Positions 35,580-43,393 of a stretch of 64,000 nucleotides of DNA are shown in pieces (the first letter of the stretch is position 1; each line of letters begins with the position of its first letter). The notes under the pieces were generated by a model that saw nothing but the letters and a program-made list of their open reading frames with translations, did no database searches and was not told the origin of the DNA. The translations under genes were made by a program, and so were the position numbers. Origin of the DNA: JBDHWG01 sp046328525 (GTDB lineage Bacteria > Chloroflexota > Anaerolineae > Epilineales > JAHCIE01); NCBI GenBank assembly GCA_046328525.1, contig JAXLWK010000003.1, positions 1,054,001 through 1,118,000 of the forward strand, written 5' to 3'.

Positions 35580-35924
35580 ATGACATCGGGCATGAGAACC
35601 ATCATCTATCCGGTCAAGGACCTGGACCAGGCCAGGGCGCTCTACGGCCATCTTCTGGGAGTCGAACCCGCAATGGACGCGCCGTACTACGTCCAGTTCA
35701 ACGTCGGAGACCAGGCAATCGGCCTGGATCCGAATGGGCACGCCCAGGGTATGACCGGACCGCTTGGCTACTGGCACGTTGACAATATCCAGGCGGCTGT
35801 CGAGCGGCTCGTCGCCGACGGTGCGACGCTGGTGCAAGGGGTGCGCGACGTTGGCGGCAGCAAGCAGGTGGCGGTCGTCCAGGACCCGGATGGCAACACC
35901 ATCGGGCTTACGCACTCCCCCTGA
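35580..35924 (+). CDS. VOC superfamily (glyoxalase/dioxygenase-fold) protein
   Basis: A 114-residue single-module vicinal-oxygen-chelate protein. The layout is typical: TIIYPVKDLDQARALYGHLLGVEP, YVQFNVGDQAIGLDP, YWHVDNIQAAVERLVADGA and VVQDPDGNTIGL. Metal ligands are not certain: H in YWHVDN and D/E positions near the end are candidates, while the first usual His is replaced in IIYPV, so it may be non-catalytic or use a different metal set. GGAGGA lies 4 nt before ATG 35580. It is divergent from the ECF41 sigma gene and carries its own near-consensus ECF41 promoter, so it is the best candidate regulon member. Confidence 0.88.
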   Translation: MTSGMRTIIYPVKDLDQARALYGHLLGVEPAMDAPYYVQFNVGDQAIGLDPNGHAQGMTGPLGYWHVDNIQAAVERLVADGATLVQGVRDVGGSKQVAVVQDPDGNTIGLTHSP

Positions 35925-35932
35925 AGTGAGCT

Positions 35933-35979
35933 ATACTGTAGACAGCCCGAGGCCGCGTGTCTCGTGCTGTCTACAGTAT
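35933..35979. terminator. 14-bp perfect hairpin after the VOC gene
   Basis: Arms ATACTGTAGACAGC (35933-35946) and GCTGTCTACAGTAT (35966-35979) are perfectly complementary with a 19-nt loop, starting 8 nt after the VOC stop. No T-run follows, so it may be a terminator, an mRNA-stabilising structure or a regulator site for the next gene. Confidence 0.5.
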
Positions 35980-36032
35980 CTACAGCCTGGCCGGTTCGGG
36001 CGGGCGAGATACCGGGGGGCGAGTCAACCACC

Positions 36033-36566
36033 ATGCGAAGCCTCAGACGACGCCTGCTTATGTCGAGCATCCATCTACCGCGACTACCACGCCGCGCTGT
36101 GCGCCTCCGCAAAGTCCAGCAGTACGAGCCTCGCATTGCGTATGCCCTGGGGCTTGGTCCCCTGGTCGGGCGACTGGTTTTGCTCTTGACCACGACAGGG
36201 AGAACGACGGGCAAGCGCCACGTGACGCCGCTGCAATACGAAGCAAGCGGCGGGCACTATTATGTCGCGTCGGCGAGGGGCGTGAAGGCGGACTGGTATC
36301 GCAACGTCCTTGCCGCCCCCCACGTGAGCGTTCGCGTCAAGCGTCGCCGCTTCGACGGAATTGCCGAAGCGACGACGGATGTCAAGCGCATCACCGATTT
36401 CCTGGAGCTGCGCCTCAAGCGCCACCCACGCATGATGCGAGCGATCCTGCAAGCTCAGGGCCTGCCCGCGCAGCCCTCGCGGCAGCAGTTGGAAGACTAC
36501 GCCGCGCGCCTATCGCTCGTGGTCATTCGGCCGCAGGGCGAAGCGCCACCGAGCGAAGAACCTTAG
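36033..36566 (+). CDS. Ddn-like deazaflavin(F420)-dependent nitroreductase family protein
   Basis: A 177-residue split-barrel protein of the Ddn/F420H2-dependent quinone reductase family. It carries LLTTTGRTTGKRHVTPLQY followed by GHYYVASARGVKADWYRNVLA and PHVSVRV, the usual family signature. Members use reduced F420 to reduce quinones or nitro-compounds at the membrane face. Its presence suggests the host makes F420, as many Actinobacteria and Chloroflexota do. ATG 36033 follows a G-rich stretch at a long spacing; an ATG at 36060 is the alternative. It is convergent with the dehydrogenase at 36582, with only 15 nt between stops. Confidence 0.85.
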   Translation: MRSLRRRLLMSSIHLPRLPRRAVRLRKVQQYEPRIAYALGLGPLVGRLVLLLTTTGRTTGKRHVTPLQYEASGGHYYVASARGVKADWYRNVLAAPHVSVRVKRRRFDGIAEATTDVKRITDFLELRLKRHPRMMRAILQAQGLPAQPSRQQLEDYAARLSLVVIRPQGEAPPSEEP

Positions 36567-36581
36567 CGCGGCCCGCCGGCG

Positions 36582-37586
36582 CTACCCGGCCTTTGGTCGC
36601 GGCTTGAGGATGTTGGCGTTCGGCACGCCCGCCTCGAAGTCGGCGATGTTCTGGATGGTCGTCTCCGAAATGGTCGTCAGCGCCTCGCGCGTGAAGAAAG
36701 CCTGGTGGCCGGTGACGAGCACATTGGGGAAACTGATCAGGCGCGCGAATACGTCGTCGGTAATGATCTGGTCGGACAGGTCCCGGAAGAACAGGTCGTC
36801 TTCCTCCTCGTAGACATCGAGGCCGACGCCCGCCAGATGCCCCTCGCGCAGCGCGCCGACGAGCGCCTCGGTGTCAATCAGCGCGCCGCGGCTCGTGTTG
36901 ATGAGGAACGCGGACGGCTTCATCAACGCCAGGGTACGTTCATTGATGAGGTGACGCGTGTCGGGCATCAGTGGCACGTGCAGGCTCACGATGTCGGCCG
37001 CCGCCAGCAACTCGTCGAGCGGGACGTACTGCATGCCCAACTCGAGGCACTCCGGGTTCTGGAAGACATCGTAGCCCAGGAGGTCGCAGCCGAAGCCTTG
37101 CATGATTCGGGCAAACACCGCGCCGATCTTGCCCGTGCCGACCACGCCGACCGTGGAGCCGTGGATGTCGCGGCCGAGTAGGCCGGCCAGGCGGAAGTTG
37201 TTCTCCCGCGTGCGGTTGTAGGCGCGGTGAATCTTGCGGTTGAGGGTCTGGAGCAGGCCCACCGCGAATTCGGCCACGGAGTAAGGCGAGTAGGAGCTGA
37301 CGCGCATCACCGTGATACCGCACTCCTCGGCGGCCTCGAGGTCCACGTTGTTGAAGCCCGTGGAGCGCAGCGCCACGAGGCGCGTTCCACCGGCGGCCAG
37401 CTTCTCCAGCACCGGCGCAGAGCCGTCGTCGTTTACGAACAGGCACACCGCCTCGCATCCCTGCGCCAGCGTCGCCGTCTGATAGTCGAGCGAAATCTGG
37501 CTGTAGCTCAGCTCGAAGCGCCCCGCGTTCGCGGCGTCGAGGAACTCGTGATCGTAGGAATGGGCGTCAAAAACCATCACCTTCAT
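36582..37586 (-). CDS. ldhA: D-2-hydroxyacid dehydrogenase (D-lactate dehydrogenase-like)
   Basis: A 334-residue NAD-dependent dehydrogenase, cytosolic, interconverting 2-hydroxy and 2-oxo acids (pyruvate and D-lactate most likely). Family features: RSTGFNNVDLEAAEECGI, the nucleotide-binding loop VGVVGTGKIG near 146-153, the catalytic Arg in NTSRGALIDTEAL, Glu in LDVYEEEDDLFF, and H294 in TGHQAFFT. The GFNNVDL and EEEDDLFFRD segments are characteristic of fermentative LdhA rather than phosphoglycerate dehydrogenase. GGGAG precedes the ATG. Upstream sits the pobA/pcaB remnant; no operon partner is evident. Confidence 0.9.
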   Translation of the reverse strand: MKVMVFDAHSYDHEFLDAANAGRFELSYSQISLDYQTATLAQGCEAVCLFVNDDGSAPVLEKLAAGGTRLVALRSTGFNNVDLEAAEECGITVMRVSSYSPYSVAEFAVGLLQTLNRKIHRAYNRTRENNFRLAGLLGRDIHGSTVGVVGTGKIGAVFARIMQGFGCDLLGYDVFQNPECLELGMQYVPLDELLAAADIVSLHVPLMPDTRHLINERTLALMKPSAFLINTSRGALIDTEALVGALREGHLAGVGLDVYEEEDDLFFRDLSDQIITDDVFARLISFPNVLVTGHQAFFTREALTTISETTIQNIADFEAGVPNANILKPRPKAG

Positions 37587-37601
37587 GGATAATCTCCCGT
37601 G

Positions 37602-37918
37602 TTAGCTATCTTGCGCGTTCCATCTTCGATACATCTCCAGCGCCCGGTCTATAAAAGCGTCGGCGCTCCCCAGGTACGCGCGCGGATCAAGGGCGCGCTG
37701 AATCTCGTCGGCGGACAGGCGTCGGCGAATGTCGGGGTCCTCGACCGCGACCTGGCCTGGCGCCGCCCCCGTCTCGCCCGCCCGCCCGCTCTCCGCCGCT
37801 TGACATACGCGCGGTCGCGCCGCTCCAGCACAATCGCCTCCACCCCGGACAGGTGGAGCAGATGGGACAGCATCAGGCCGGCGGGGCCAGCGCCGATGAT
37901 AGCGACTTGCGTGCGCAC
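37602..37918 (-). pseudogene. deletion remnant: start of pobA-like gene fused to end of pcaB-like gene
   Basis: From a GTG at 37918 with AAGGGGG upstream, one frame gives the FAD-binding start of a 4-hydroxybenzoate 3-monooxygenase: QVAIIGAGPAGLMLSHLLHL, then EAIVLERRDRAYV. After about 40 codons similarity ends near 37800. A different frame then reads the C-terminus of a 3-carboxy-muconate cycloisomerase (PcaB-like): QAAESGR, EDPDIRRRLSADEIQ and LDPRAYLGSADAFIDRAL, stopping at 37602. The two halves are out of frame, so no functional protein remains. The simplest reading is a deletion inside a former 4-hydroxybenzoate/protocatechuate operon. A single 89-codon frame through the junction exists but is not meaningful after residue 45. 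Confidence 0.75.
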
Positions 37919-37948
37919 GGCGACTACCCCCTTGACAACAAGGCTCGG

Positions 37949-39685
37949 CTAACGCGCGGCGGTCGCCAGGTATTCGGCCACGGCCTCGTTCGCCTGGCGG
38001 AGGCGGTGAACGGCCTGGTTCCGTGACCGCAGCAGCCGCGTCGTGAGATAGCGATAGTCGTCACTGGCCGGGACCAGCGCTGCCAACTGACGCACGCCCT
38101 GCAAGGACGGCAGCGGCGGCATCCCGACGGCCAGGTCCTGGTCGTAGGAGCCACTCTCGGTATAGTTAAGGGGGATGAGCAGGCGGCCAAGCTGCACCAA
38201 CACCTTGTTGAGGGCGGCGGCATCGCTCGCGACCGCCTGGCCGGCCGCGTGGTTCAGCCGCTCGGCGGCGAGGCGCAGCCGATCCAGCTCGGCGAGCAGC
38301 GGCGCGAGATCGAAGCGGCCGGCGGCGGCGGCATCCAGATCGGCGGCCACCGCCGCCATCTCCCGCGCCATCGCCGCGTAGTCGAAAGGCAACACTGGCG
38401 TCGTGCACAGGCGGTAGACCGTATCCAGGAACACCTGGGTATCGAGGGTCAGCACCGCCGGATCAATCTTGTCCACCGTGTCGTCCACCGTGTGCCACCA
38501 CCACGGCATGCCGCCGATGCCGAGGGCCGCCAAGGCTCCCTGGTCGGGCGTCGTCATCTCCGGCGGCACCCGCGACAGCATCCCGTACATGGCCGGAATG
38601 CCCAGGCCCCAGAACGACTGGTCGCTGTTGCGGCCCATGCGCTCGATGGTCGGCGGCTGGCCGGTGATCTCGGTCACGACGTTGGCCGCCAACCCGCCGA
38701 CATCACTCATGGCGTGGATGACATCGTAGGCCGTCGCGCCGCGCGCCCCGGTCGAATCGATGTTGACGTGGGCGACGCAGTTGTCGTGCAGTTCCTGCCA
38801 GTGATGGTCCACATACCACGTCGAGCCGGCGTAGCGCCCGTGGGAGTGGCCCGACCAGAACAGGACACGAACGCCGCGCCGCAGCTCACCCTGGCGCTGG
38901 GCCAGCACGCGCATGACCTCCAGCATCGTGGCGTTTGCCGTGCCGTTGTCCATCGCGCCATATTCCCACGAGTCGAGGTGACCGCTGAACAGCACGAACT
39001 TATCCGGCTCTTCGACGCCATCGAGACGCCCCTCGACCATGTGCGCCGTCGCCCAGCCGGTCCAGACCTCGGTATCGAGGCGCACCATGACCGGACCCTC
39101 GGCGAGCAGCGCCTTGAGACGTTCCCCGTCGGCGCCGACGATGGACGCCGACGGCGTCTTCGGCATGCGCCAGGCCGTCTCCGGCGTCGGCGTGCCCCAG
39201 ATGGTGGTGACAATCATGAAGTGGAGGTTATCGCCGGTGATGTAGATCTCGCCGATTGCGCCGGCCTGCTCGGCGGCCCACGCGACTGTCGGCCCAGCCA
39301 GGCCGTCCACGAGCACGATCTTGCCGCGCACGTCGCGCCCCTCGTAGTCCGACGGCATGCCCCGCCCCACGTAGACCAGCTCGGCGCTCAGGCCGCCGGG
39401 CGGCGTGGAGGTAGCGAAGCTGTGAGTCAGGGCTGTCAGCGTCGCGCCGGTGGGGGCGACCACACTCACCGCCGCCGACTTCGGCAGGCTCACCCGGATC
39501 TCCGCCTCGTGTACCCGCGTCGCAACGCCATACGTGTTGAGAGTATCGCGCACGTAGTCGGCGGCGGCCCACTCTTCCGGCATGGCCGACAGGCGAATCC
39601 ATTGGCTTATGGCCGTGGTGTTGCGCATCAGCTCGGCAGTGGAGACCTCAGACAACAGGCTGGACGTCGGCGCAGACGTGGGCAT
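37949..39685 (-). CDS. M28-like peptidase with PA domain, atypical active site
   Basis: A 578-residue M28 aminopeptidase-fold protein. A protease-associated domain (about 95-200, with YEGRDVRGKIVLVDG) is inserted before the catalytic domain. Metal ligands are largely kept: H236 in SGHLDSW, D in AMDNGTAN, D in HVNIDSTG and a late H in WWWHTVDDTVDKID. The usual GEExG motif that holds the catalytic Glu and a Glu ligand is replaced by GHSHG (H280-S281-H282). No signal peptide is seen. It may be a metal-dependent enzyme with a changed mechanism or a binding protein. GAGAGG lies about 10 nt before the ATG. It lies 30 nt downstream of the truncated pobA-like start. Confidence 0.82.
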   Translation of the reverse strand: MPTSAPTSSLLSEVSTAELMRNTTAISQWIRLSAMPEEWAAADYVRDTLNTYGVATRVHEAEIRVSLPKSAAVSVVAPTGATLTALTHSFATSTPPGGLSAELVYVGRGMPSDYEGRDVRGKIVLVDGLAGPTVAWAAEQAGAIGEIYITGDNLHFMIVTTIWGTPTPETAWRMPKTPSASIVGADGERLKALLAEGPVMVRLDTEVWTGWATAHMVEGRLDGVEEPDKFVLFSGHLDSWEYGAMDNGTANATMLEVMRVLAQRQGELRRGVRVLFWSGHSHGRYAGSTWYVDHHWQELHDNCVAHVNIDSTGARGATAYDVIHAMSDVGGLAANVVTEITGQPPTIERMGRNSDQSFWGLGIPAMYGMLSRVPPEMTTPDQGALAALGIGGMPWWWHTVDDTVDKIDPAVLTLDTQVFLDTVYRLCTTPVLPFDYAAMAREMAAVAADLDAAAAGRFDLAPLLAELDRLRLAAERLNHAAGQAVASDAAALNKVLVQLGRLLIPLNYTESGSYDQDLAVGMPPLPSLQGVRQLAALVPASDDYRYLTTRLLRSRNQAVHRLRQANEAVAEYLATAAR

Positions 39686-39865
39686 GTGAATTCACCTCTC
39701 GTAGCGGGTAGGCACGAATTGTACTCAACGCGGCCCGAAAGCCAAGCCCACCGCGCGGGGCGGCAGGCGAGATGTGTCCCTCCTGCCGCATGGGTTCGCG
39801 GGCGAACAAGTCGAAAGCGGCAGTGGCCCGCCCCCCCACCAACCCCCGCCTCGCTGCGCTCGCCT

Positions 39866-39902
39866 CCCCCTTCCTCCCCCACTGGTGGGGGGAGGAAGGG
39901 GG
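39866..39902. repeat. C-rich palindrome in a 304-nt gene-free gap
   Basis: The gap 39686-39989 has no credible gene. It holds a ~17-bp stem (CCCCCTTCCTCCCCCAC against GTGGGGGGAGGAAGGGGG, one bulge), flanked by further C-runs on the left (39831-39847) and G-runs on the right (39905-39910). It lies between the start of the M28-like gene and the stop of the alpha/beta hydrolase (both minus), so it may terminate the latter. Confidence 0.65.
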
Positions 39903-39989
39903 CCGGGGGGATGGAGACGGGATGCCGCGTCCCCACCACAAAGCACGCTGACCGCCCGCGAAAGAGACGTCGCCGGTGCGCCAGCGGGG

Positions 39990-41042
39990 TTACTCGATGG
40001 AGGCCAGGAAGCCGAAGAACAGGCTGCTCCAGCGCTCGGCGGCGTCCACGTGCGGGCCGTGGCCCGAACCCTCGAACATCTCCATGTGGACGCGGCCGCC
40101 CGCCGCCGCGTAGCGCTCAAGGACAGTGTGGATCTGCGTCACCATCGGCTGCGGCGGGCAGACATCGTCGCCGGGCCAGCCCGGCACGACACCCATCTTG
40201 CCGAGCGTCCCCATGTCCCACGCCGAGCCGTCGGCGACGACGATATCCGCTGTGCCGTGCGTCCACAGGACGGGCGGCTTCGGGTCAATGTCCACGATGT
40301 CCGACCAATTGCAGTACTTCCCCGACAGAGCGTTGAGGATACCGCGCGTTCCCGGCGCGACGCCCGGCCAGTTCTCCGATGGCTCGAAATCGCCCGGGTA
40401 ACCGTCCTCGCCGATATGCGACTTCAGGATTTCGTTGACGAGCATGTCCTCCCAATCGGGCGCCAACTCGTGGCTCGGCGACCAGTACGACGAGCGCATC
40501 ACGCTGCGCGGCGACATGGGCGAGTCCGCCGAGGCATCCCCAGCGGCCAGGCGCTGGATGAACTCCGGCGCGCCCACGCCGCCACCGGAGCCGGCGTAGT
40601 CCGGGAAGCACGCGCTGCCGTCGCCCTTGACACCGCCGAAGCCATACGGCGAGACGGGGTCAATGAAGGTCAGTGACGCCACCGGCCGATCCATCGCATA
40701 GTGGGCGATGGCGGCGCCACCGGTGGACCAGCCGACCAGGTGCACCGGGCGCTCGATGCCGAGGTGGCGAACCAGGGCGTAGGTATCGTCGGCCCAATCG
40801 CGCAGGCTGCGTGTCCCGTCTATCGGCTTCGCCTCGCTGTCCCCGAAGCCGCGCATGTCCGGAGCAATCAGGCGGTAGTGGCCGGGGGCCTCGTTGAAGA
40901 GGTGCTCGTAAAAGCGGCCGGTCGCCAGGTTGCCGTGAATGAACACGACCGGGACGCCGTCCGCCGGACCCGACTCGATGTAGTGAGTGCGCAGGCGGTC
41001 CGTGGTGACGGTCTGCGAGCGCACGCCGGGCGGAAAGTCCAT
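39990..41042 (-). CDS. alpha/beta hydrolase
   Basis: A 350-residue cytosolic alpha/beta-hydrolase. Features: the oxyanion loop FIHGNLATGRFYE, the nucleophile elbow GWSTGG with S106, a candidate acid in THGTADIVV, and the catalytic His in FEGSGHGPHVDAAERW. The MRGFGDSEAKPIDGTRSL cap entry resembles haloalkane-dehalogenase/epoxide-hydrolase-like lipases, but the acid nucleophile of those enzymes is Ser here, so esterase or lactonase activity is likelier. ATG 41042 has AGGAGG 5 nt upstream, an excellent site. It is divergent from the GH3 gene. Confidence 0.87.
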   Translation of the reverse strand: MDFPPGVRSQTVTTDRLRTHYIESGPADGVPVVFIHGNLATGRFYEHLFNEAPGHYRLIAPDMRGFGDSEAKPIDGTRSLRDWADDTYALVRHLGIERPVHLVGWSTGGAAIAHYAMDRPVASLTFIDPVSPYGFGGVKGDGSACFPDYAGSGGGVGAPEFIQRLAAGDASADSPMSPRSVMRSSYWSPSHELAPDWEDMLVNEILKSHIGEDGYPGDFEPSENWPGVAPGTRGILNALSGKYCNWSDIVDIDPKPPVLWTHGTADIVVADGSAWDMGTLGKMGVVPGWPGDDVCPPQPMVTQIHTVLERYAAAGGRVHMEMFEGSGHGPHVDAAERWSSLFFGFLASIE

Positions 41043-41153
41043 CTAGCCTCCTGTAAGGGTGATGCGTCGAACTATGGCCGCGCGATTCTACACACGCATG
41101 CCCGTCGTCGTCAAGGCGGACCACGGATGATGCCGCTCTGTCGGCTATCGGGG

Positions 41154-41159
41154 TATAAT
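41154..41159 (+). promoter_or_regulatory. TATAAT -10 element for the GH3 gene
   Basis: A perfect TATAAT 43 nt before the ATG at 41202. The -35 region (TGCCGC around 41131) is poor, so activation by a regulator is plausible. Confidence 0.4.
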
Positions 41160-41201
41160 TACGGTGTTTCTACCTGATTCGCTCGCTGGAGACGACACCC
41201 C

Positions 41202-43349
41202 ATGACACACCCGACCACCCCACCCGCTGCCCTGCCGTATCTTGACATCACACTGTCCATCGCGGCGCGCGTGCGCGATCTGTTGTCGCGCCTGACGCTC
41301 GACGAGAAGATCGCGCAGCTCGACAACGCAGCGCCCGCCATTCCGCGCCTCAACATCCCCGCCTACAACTACTGGGGTGAGGCGCTGCACGGCGTCGCGC
41401 GCAACGGCCGCGCCACCGTGTTCCCCCAGGCCATCGGCATGGCGGCGACGTGGGATCCGGCGCTCATCGGGCGCGTCGCCTCCGCCATCGGCGACGAGGG
41501 CCGGGCGAAGTACCACGCGGCGCTGCGGCGGAAGGGCGAGACCGACTGGTACCAGGGCCTCACTTTCTGGAGCCCGAACATCAACATCTTCCGCGACCCG
41601 CGCTGGGGGCGCGGCCAGGAAACGTGGGGCGAAGACCCGTTCCTGACAGGCGAGATGGGCGCGGCGTTTGTGCGCGGCCTCCAGGGCGACCACCCGACAT
41701 ATCTCAAGGCCGCCGCCTGCGCCAAGCATTTCGCCGTCCACAGCGGCCCCGAGTCGCTGCGCCACGGCTTCAACGCCCAGGTATCGCCGCGTGACCTGCG
41801 CGCCACGTACCTGCCGGCCTTCGAGACGCTCGTGCGCGAGGCAAAGGTGGAGGCCGTCATGGGCGCGTACAACCGCGTCAACGGCGAGCCGTGCTGCGCC
41901 AGCCAGGTGCTGCTGGCGAATATTCTGCGCGGCGAGTGGGGCTTCGACGGCCACGTCGTGTCGGACTGCGGCGCGCTCGACGACATCCACCTCCACCACA
42001 AAGTTACCGCCGACGCCGCCGAGACGGTCGCCCTGGCGCTGAAGCGCGGCTGCGACCTGTGCTGCGGCGTGACCAACCGCCATCTCGGTGAGGCGGTACA
42101 GCGCGGCCTGGTCGCCGAGGCGGACATAGACCGCGCCCTGGGCCGGTTGCTCACGACCCGCTTCAAGCTGGGCATGTTCGACCCGCCGGAGGCGGTTCCC
42201 TACGCCGCGACGCCCATGAGCGTTGTCGGCTCCGACGCCCACCGGGCGCTGGCCTACGAGTCGGCGCTCAAGAGCGTCGTCCTGCTCAAGAACCGCGACA
42301 GCTTCTTGCCGCTAACGGACCGCGTGCGCAGCCTGCACATGGTCGGCCCCGCGGCCACGAGCGCGGAGGCGCTGCTCGGCAACTACTACGGCCTCAGCGA
42401 TGGCCTGACCACGCTGCTGGAAGGGGTGGTCGGGCGCGTGCCAGAGGGGACGCGCATCGCGTACCGCATGGGGTCGCAGTTCGTCCACCCCAACGCCAAC
42501 GCCCACGACTGGCTCTACCAGGAGGTGCTGCAATCCGACGCGGTCATCGCCTGCGTCGGTCTGTCGCCGCAGCTCGAGGGCGAGGAGGGCGACGCCATCG
42601 AATCGGCCGCCAACGGGGACCGCGCCGACATCGGCCTGCCGCCCATCCAGGTGAAGTTCATCAAAAAGCTGGCGGCGAGCGGCGCGCGCATCGTCCTCGT
42701 GGTGACGGGGGGAGCGCCGATCGCACTCGGCGAGGTCGCGGACCTGGCAGAGGCGGTACTCTTCGTCTGGTATCCCGGCCAGGAGGGCGGCCGCGCCGTA
42801 GCCGACATTCTGTTCGGCAACGCCACTCCCTCCGGCAAGCTCCCGCTCACGTTCCCCAGGTCGGCCGACCAGCTCCCGCCCTTCGAGAGCTACGCCATGG
42901 CCGGCCGCACGTACCGCTACATGGACGCGGAGCCGCTGTACCCGTTCGGCTTCGGCCTGAGCTACACGACGTTCGCCTACAGCGACCTCCGTCTCGCCGA
43001 GGACATCGTGCGCGCCGGCCGGCCGCTCAGCCTGGAGTTCACCGTGACGAATACGGGCGCGGTGGAGGCGGAGGAAGTCGCCCAGGTGTATCTCACCGAC
43101 CTGGCGGCGTCGGTTCCCGTCCCGCGCCACAGCCTCGTGGGGTTCCAGCGGGTGCGTCTCGCGGCCGGCGCGAGCCAGACACTCCGCTTCACGCTGACGC
43201 CGCAGATGATGATGCTCGTGGACGAGGACGGGCGGCGAGCGCAGGAGCCGGGCCGATTCCGGGTAGCGGTCGGCGGCTGCTCACCGGGCGCGCGCGGCGA
43301 GCAGCTGGGCGCGCCGAAGGCGCTACACGCCGAGTTCGTCGTTATGTAA
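41202..43349 (+). CDS. glycoside hydrolase family 3 (beta-glucosidase/xylosidase)
   Basis: A 715-residue GH3 enzyme without a signal peptide, so cytosolic. The N-terminal barrel holds RLTLDEKIAQL, NYWGEALHGVARNG, SPNINIFRDPRWGRGQETWGED and the catalytic nucleophile D255 in VSDCGALDDI. The alpha/beta sandwich domain has KSVVLLKN and CVGLSPQLEGEEGD (acid/base candidates), and a fibronectin-III-like C-terminal domain begins near LSYTTFAYSDL. The NYWGEALHGVAR and CCGVTN segments favour beta-xylosidase or alpha-L-arabinofuranosidase subgroups over BglX. It would hydrolyse imported plant-cell-wall oligosaccharides. The monooxygenase follows 44 nt later on the same strand but is unrelated in function. 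Confidence 0.93.
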   Translation: MTHPTTPPAALPYLDITLSIAARVRDLLSRLTLDEKIAQLDNAAPAIPRLNIPAYNYWGEALHGVARNGRATVFPQAIGMAATWDPALIGRVASAIGDEGRAKYHAALRRKGETDWYQGLTFWSPNINIFRDPRWGRGQETWGEDPFLTGEMGAAFVRGLQGDHPTYLKAAACAKHFAVHSGPESLRHGFNAQVSPRDLRATYLPAFETLVREAKVEAVMGAYNRVNGEPCCASQVLLANILRGEWGFDGHVVSDCGALDDIHLHHKVTADAAETVALALKRGCDLCCGVTNRHLGEAVQRGLVAEADIDRALGRLLTTRFKLGMFDPPEAVPYAATPMSVVGSDAHRALAYESALKSVVLLKNRDSFLPLTDRVRSLHMVGPAATSAEALLGNYYGLSDGLTTLLEGVVGRVPEGTRIAYRMGSQFVHPNANAHDWLYQEVLQSDAVIACVGLSPQLEGEEGDAIESAANGDRADIGLPPIQVKFIKKLAASGARIVLVVTGGAPIALGEVADLAEAVLFVWYPGQEGGRAVADILFGNATPSGKLPLTFPRSADQLPPFESYAMAGRTYRYMDAEPLYPFGFGLSYTTFAYSDLRLAEDIVRAGRPLSLEFTVTNTGAVEAEEVAQVYLTDLAASVPVPRHSLVGFQRVRLAAGASQTLRFTLTPQMMMLVDEDGRRAQEPGRFRVAVGGCSPGARGEQLGAPKALHAEFVVM

Positions 43350-43393
43350 CGTCGCAACTCCGTGTAATAGACCACCGGCGAGGAGGTCGTGTG

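Noticed and set aside
37649..37918. 89-codon ORF as a functional FAD protein
   Set aside because: Only the first ~45 residues match a monooxygenase; the rest is an out-of-frame reading of a PcaB-like C-terminus.
38249..40336. 695-codon plus-strand ORF
   Set aside because: It is the antisense shadow of the M28-like and alpha/beta hydrolase genes; His/Arg-rich low-complexity translation with no domain motifs.
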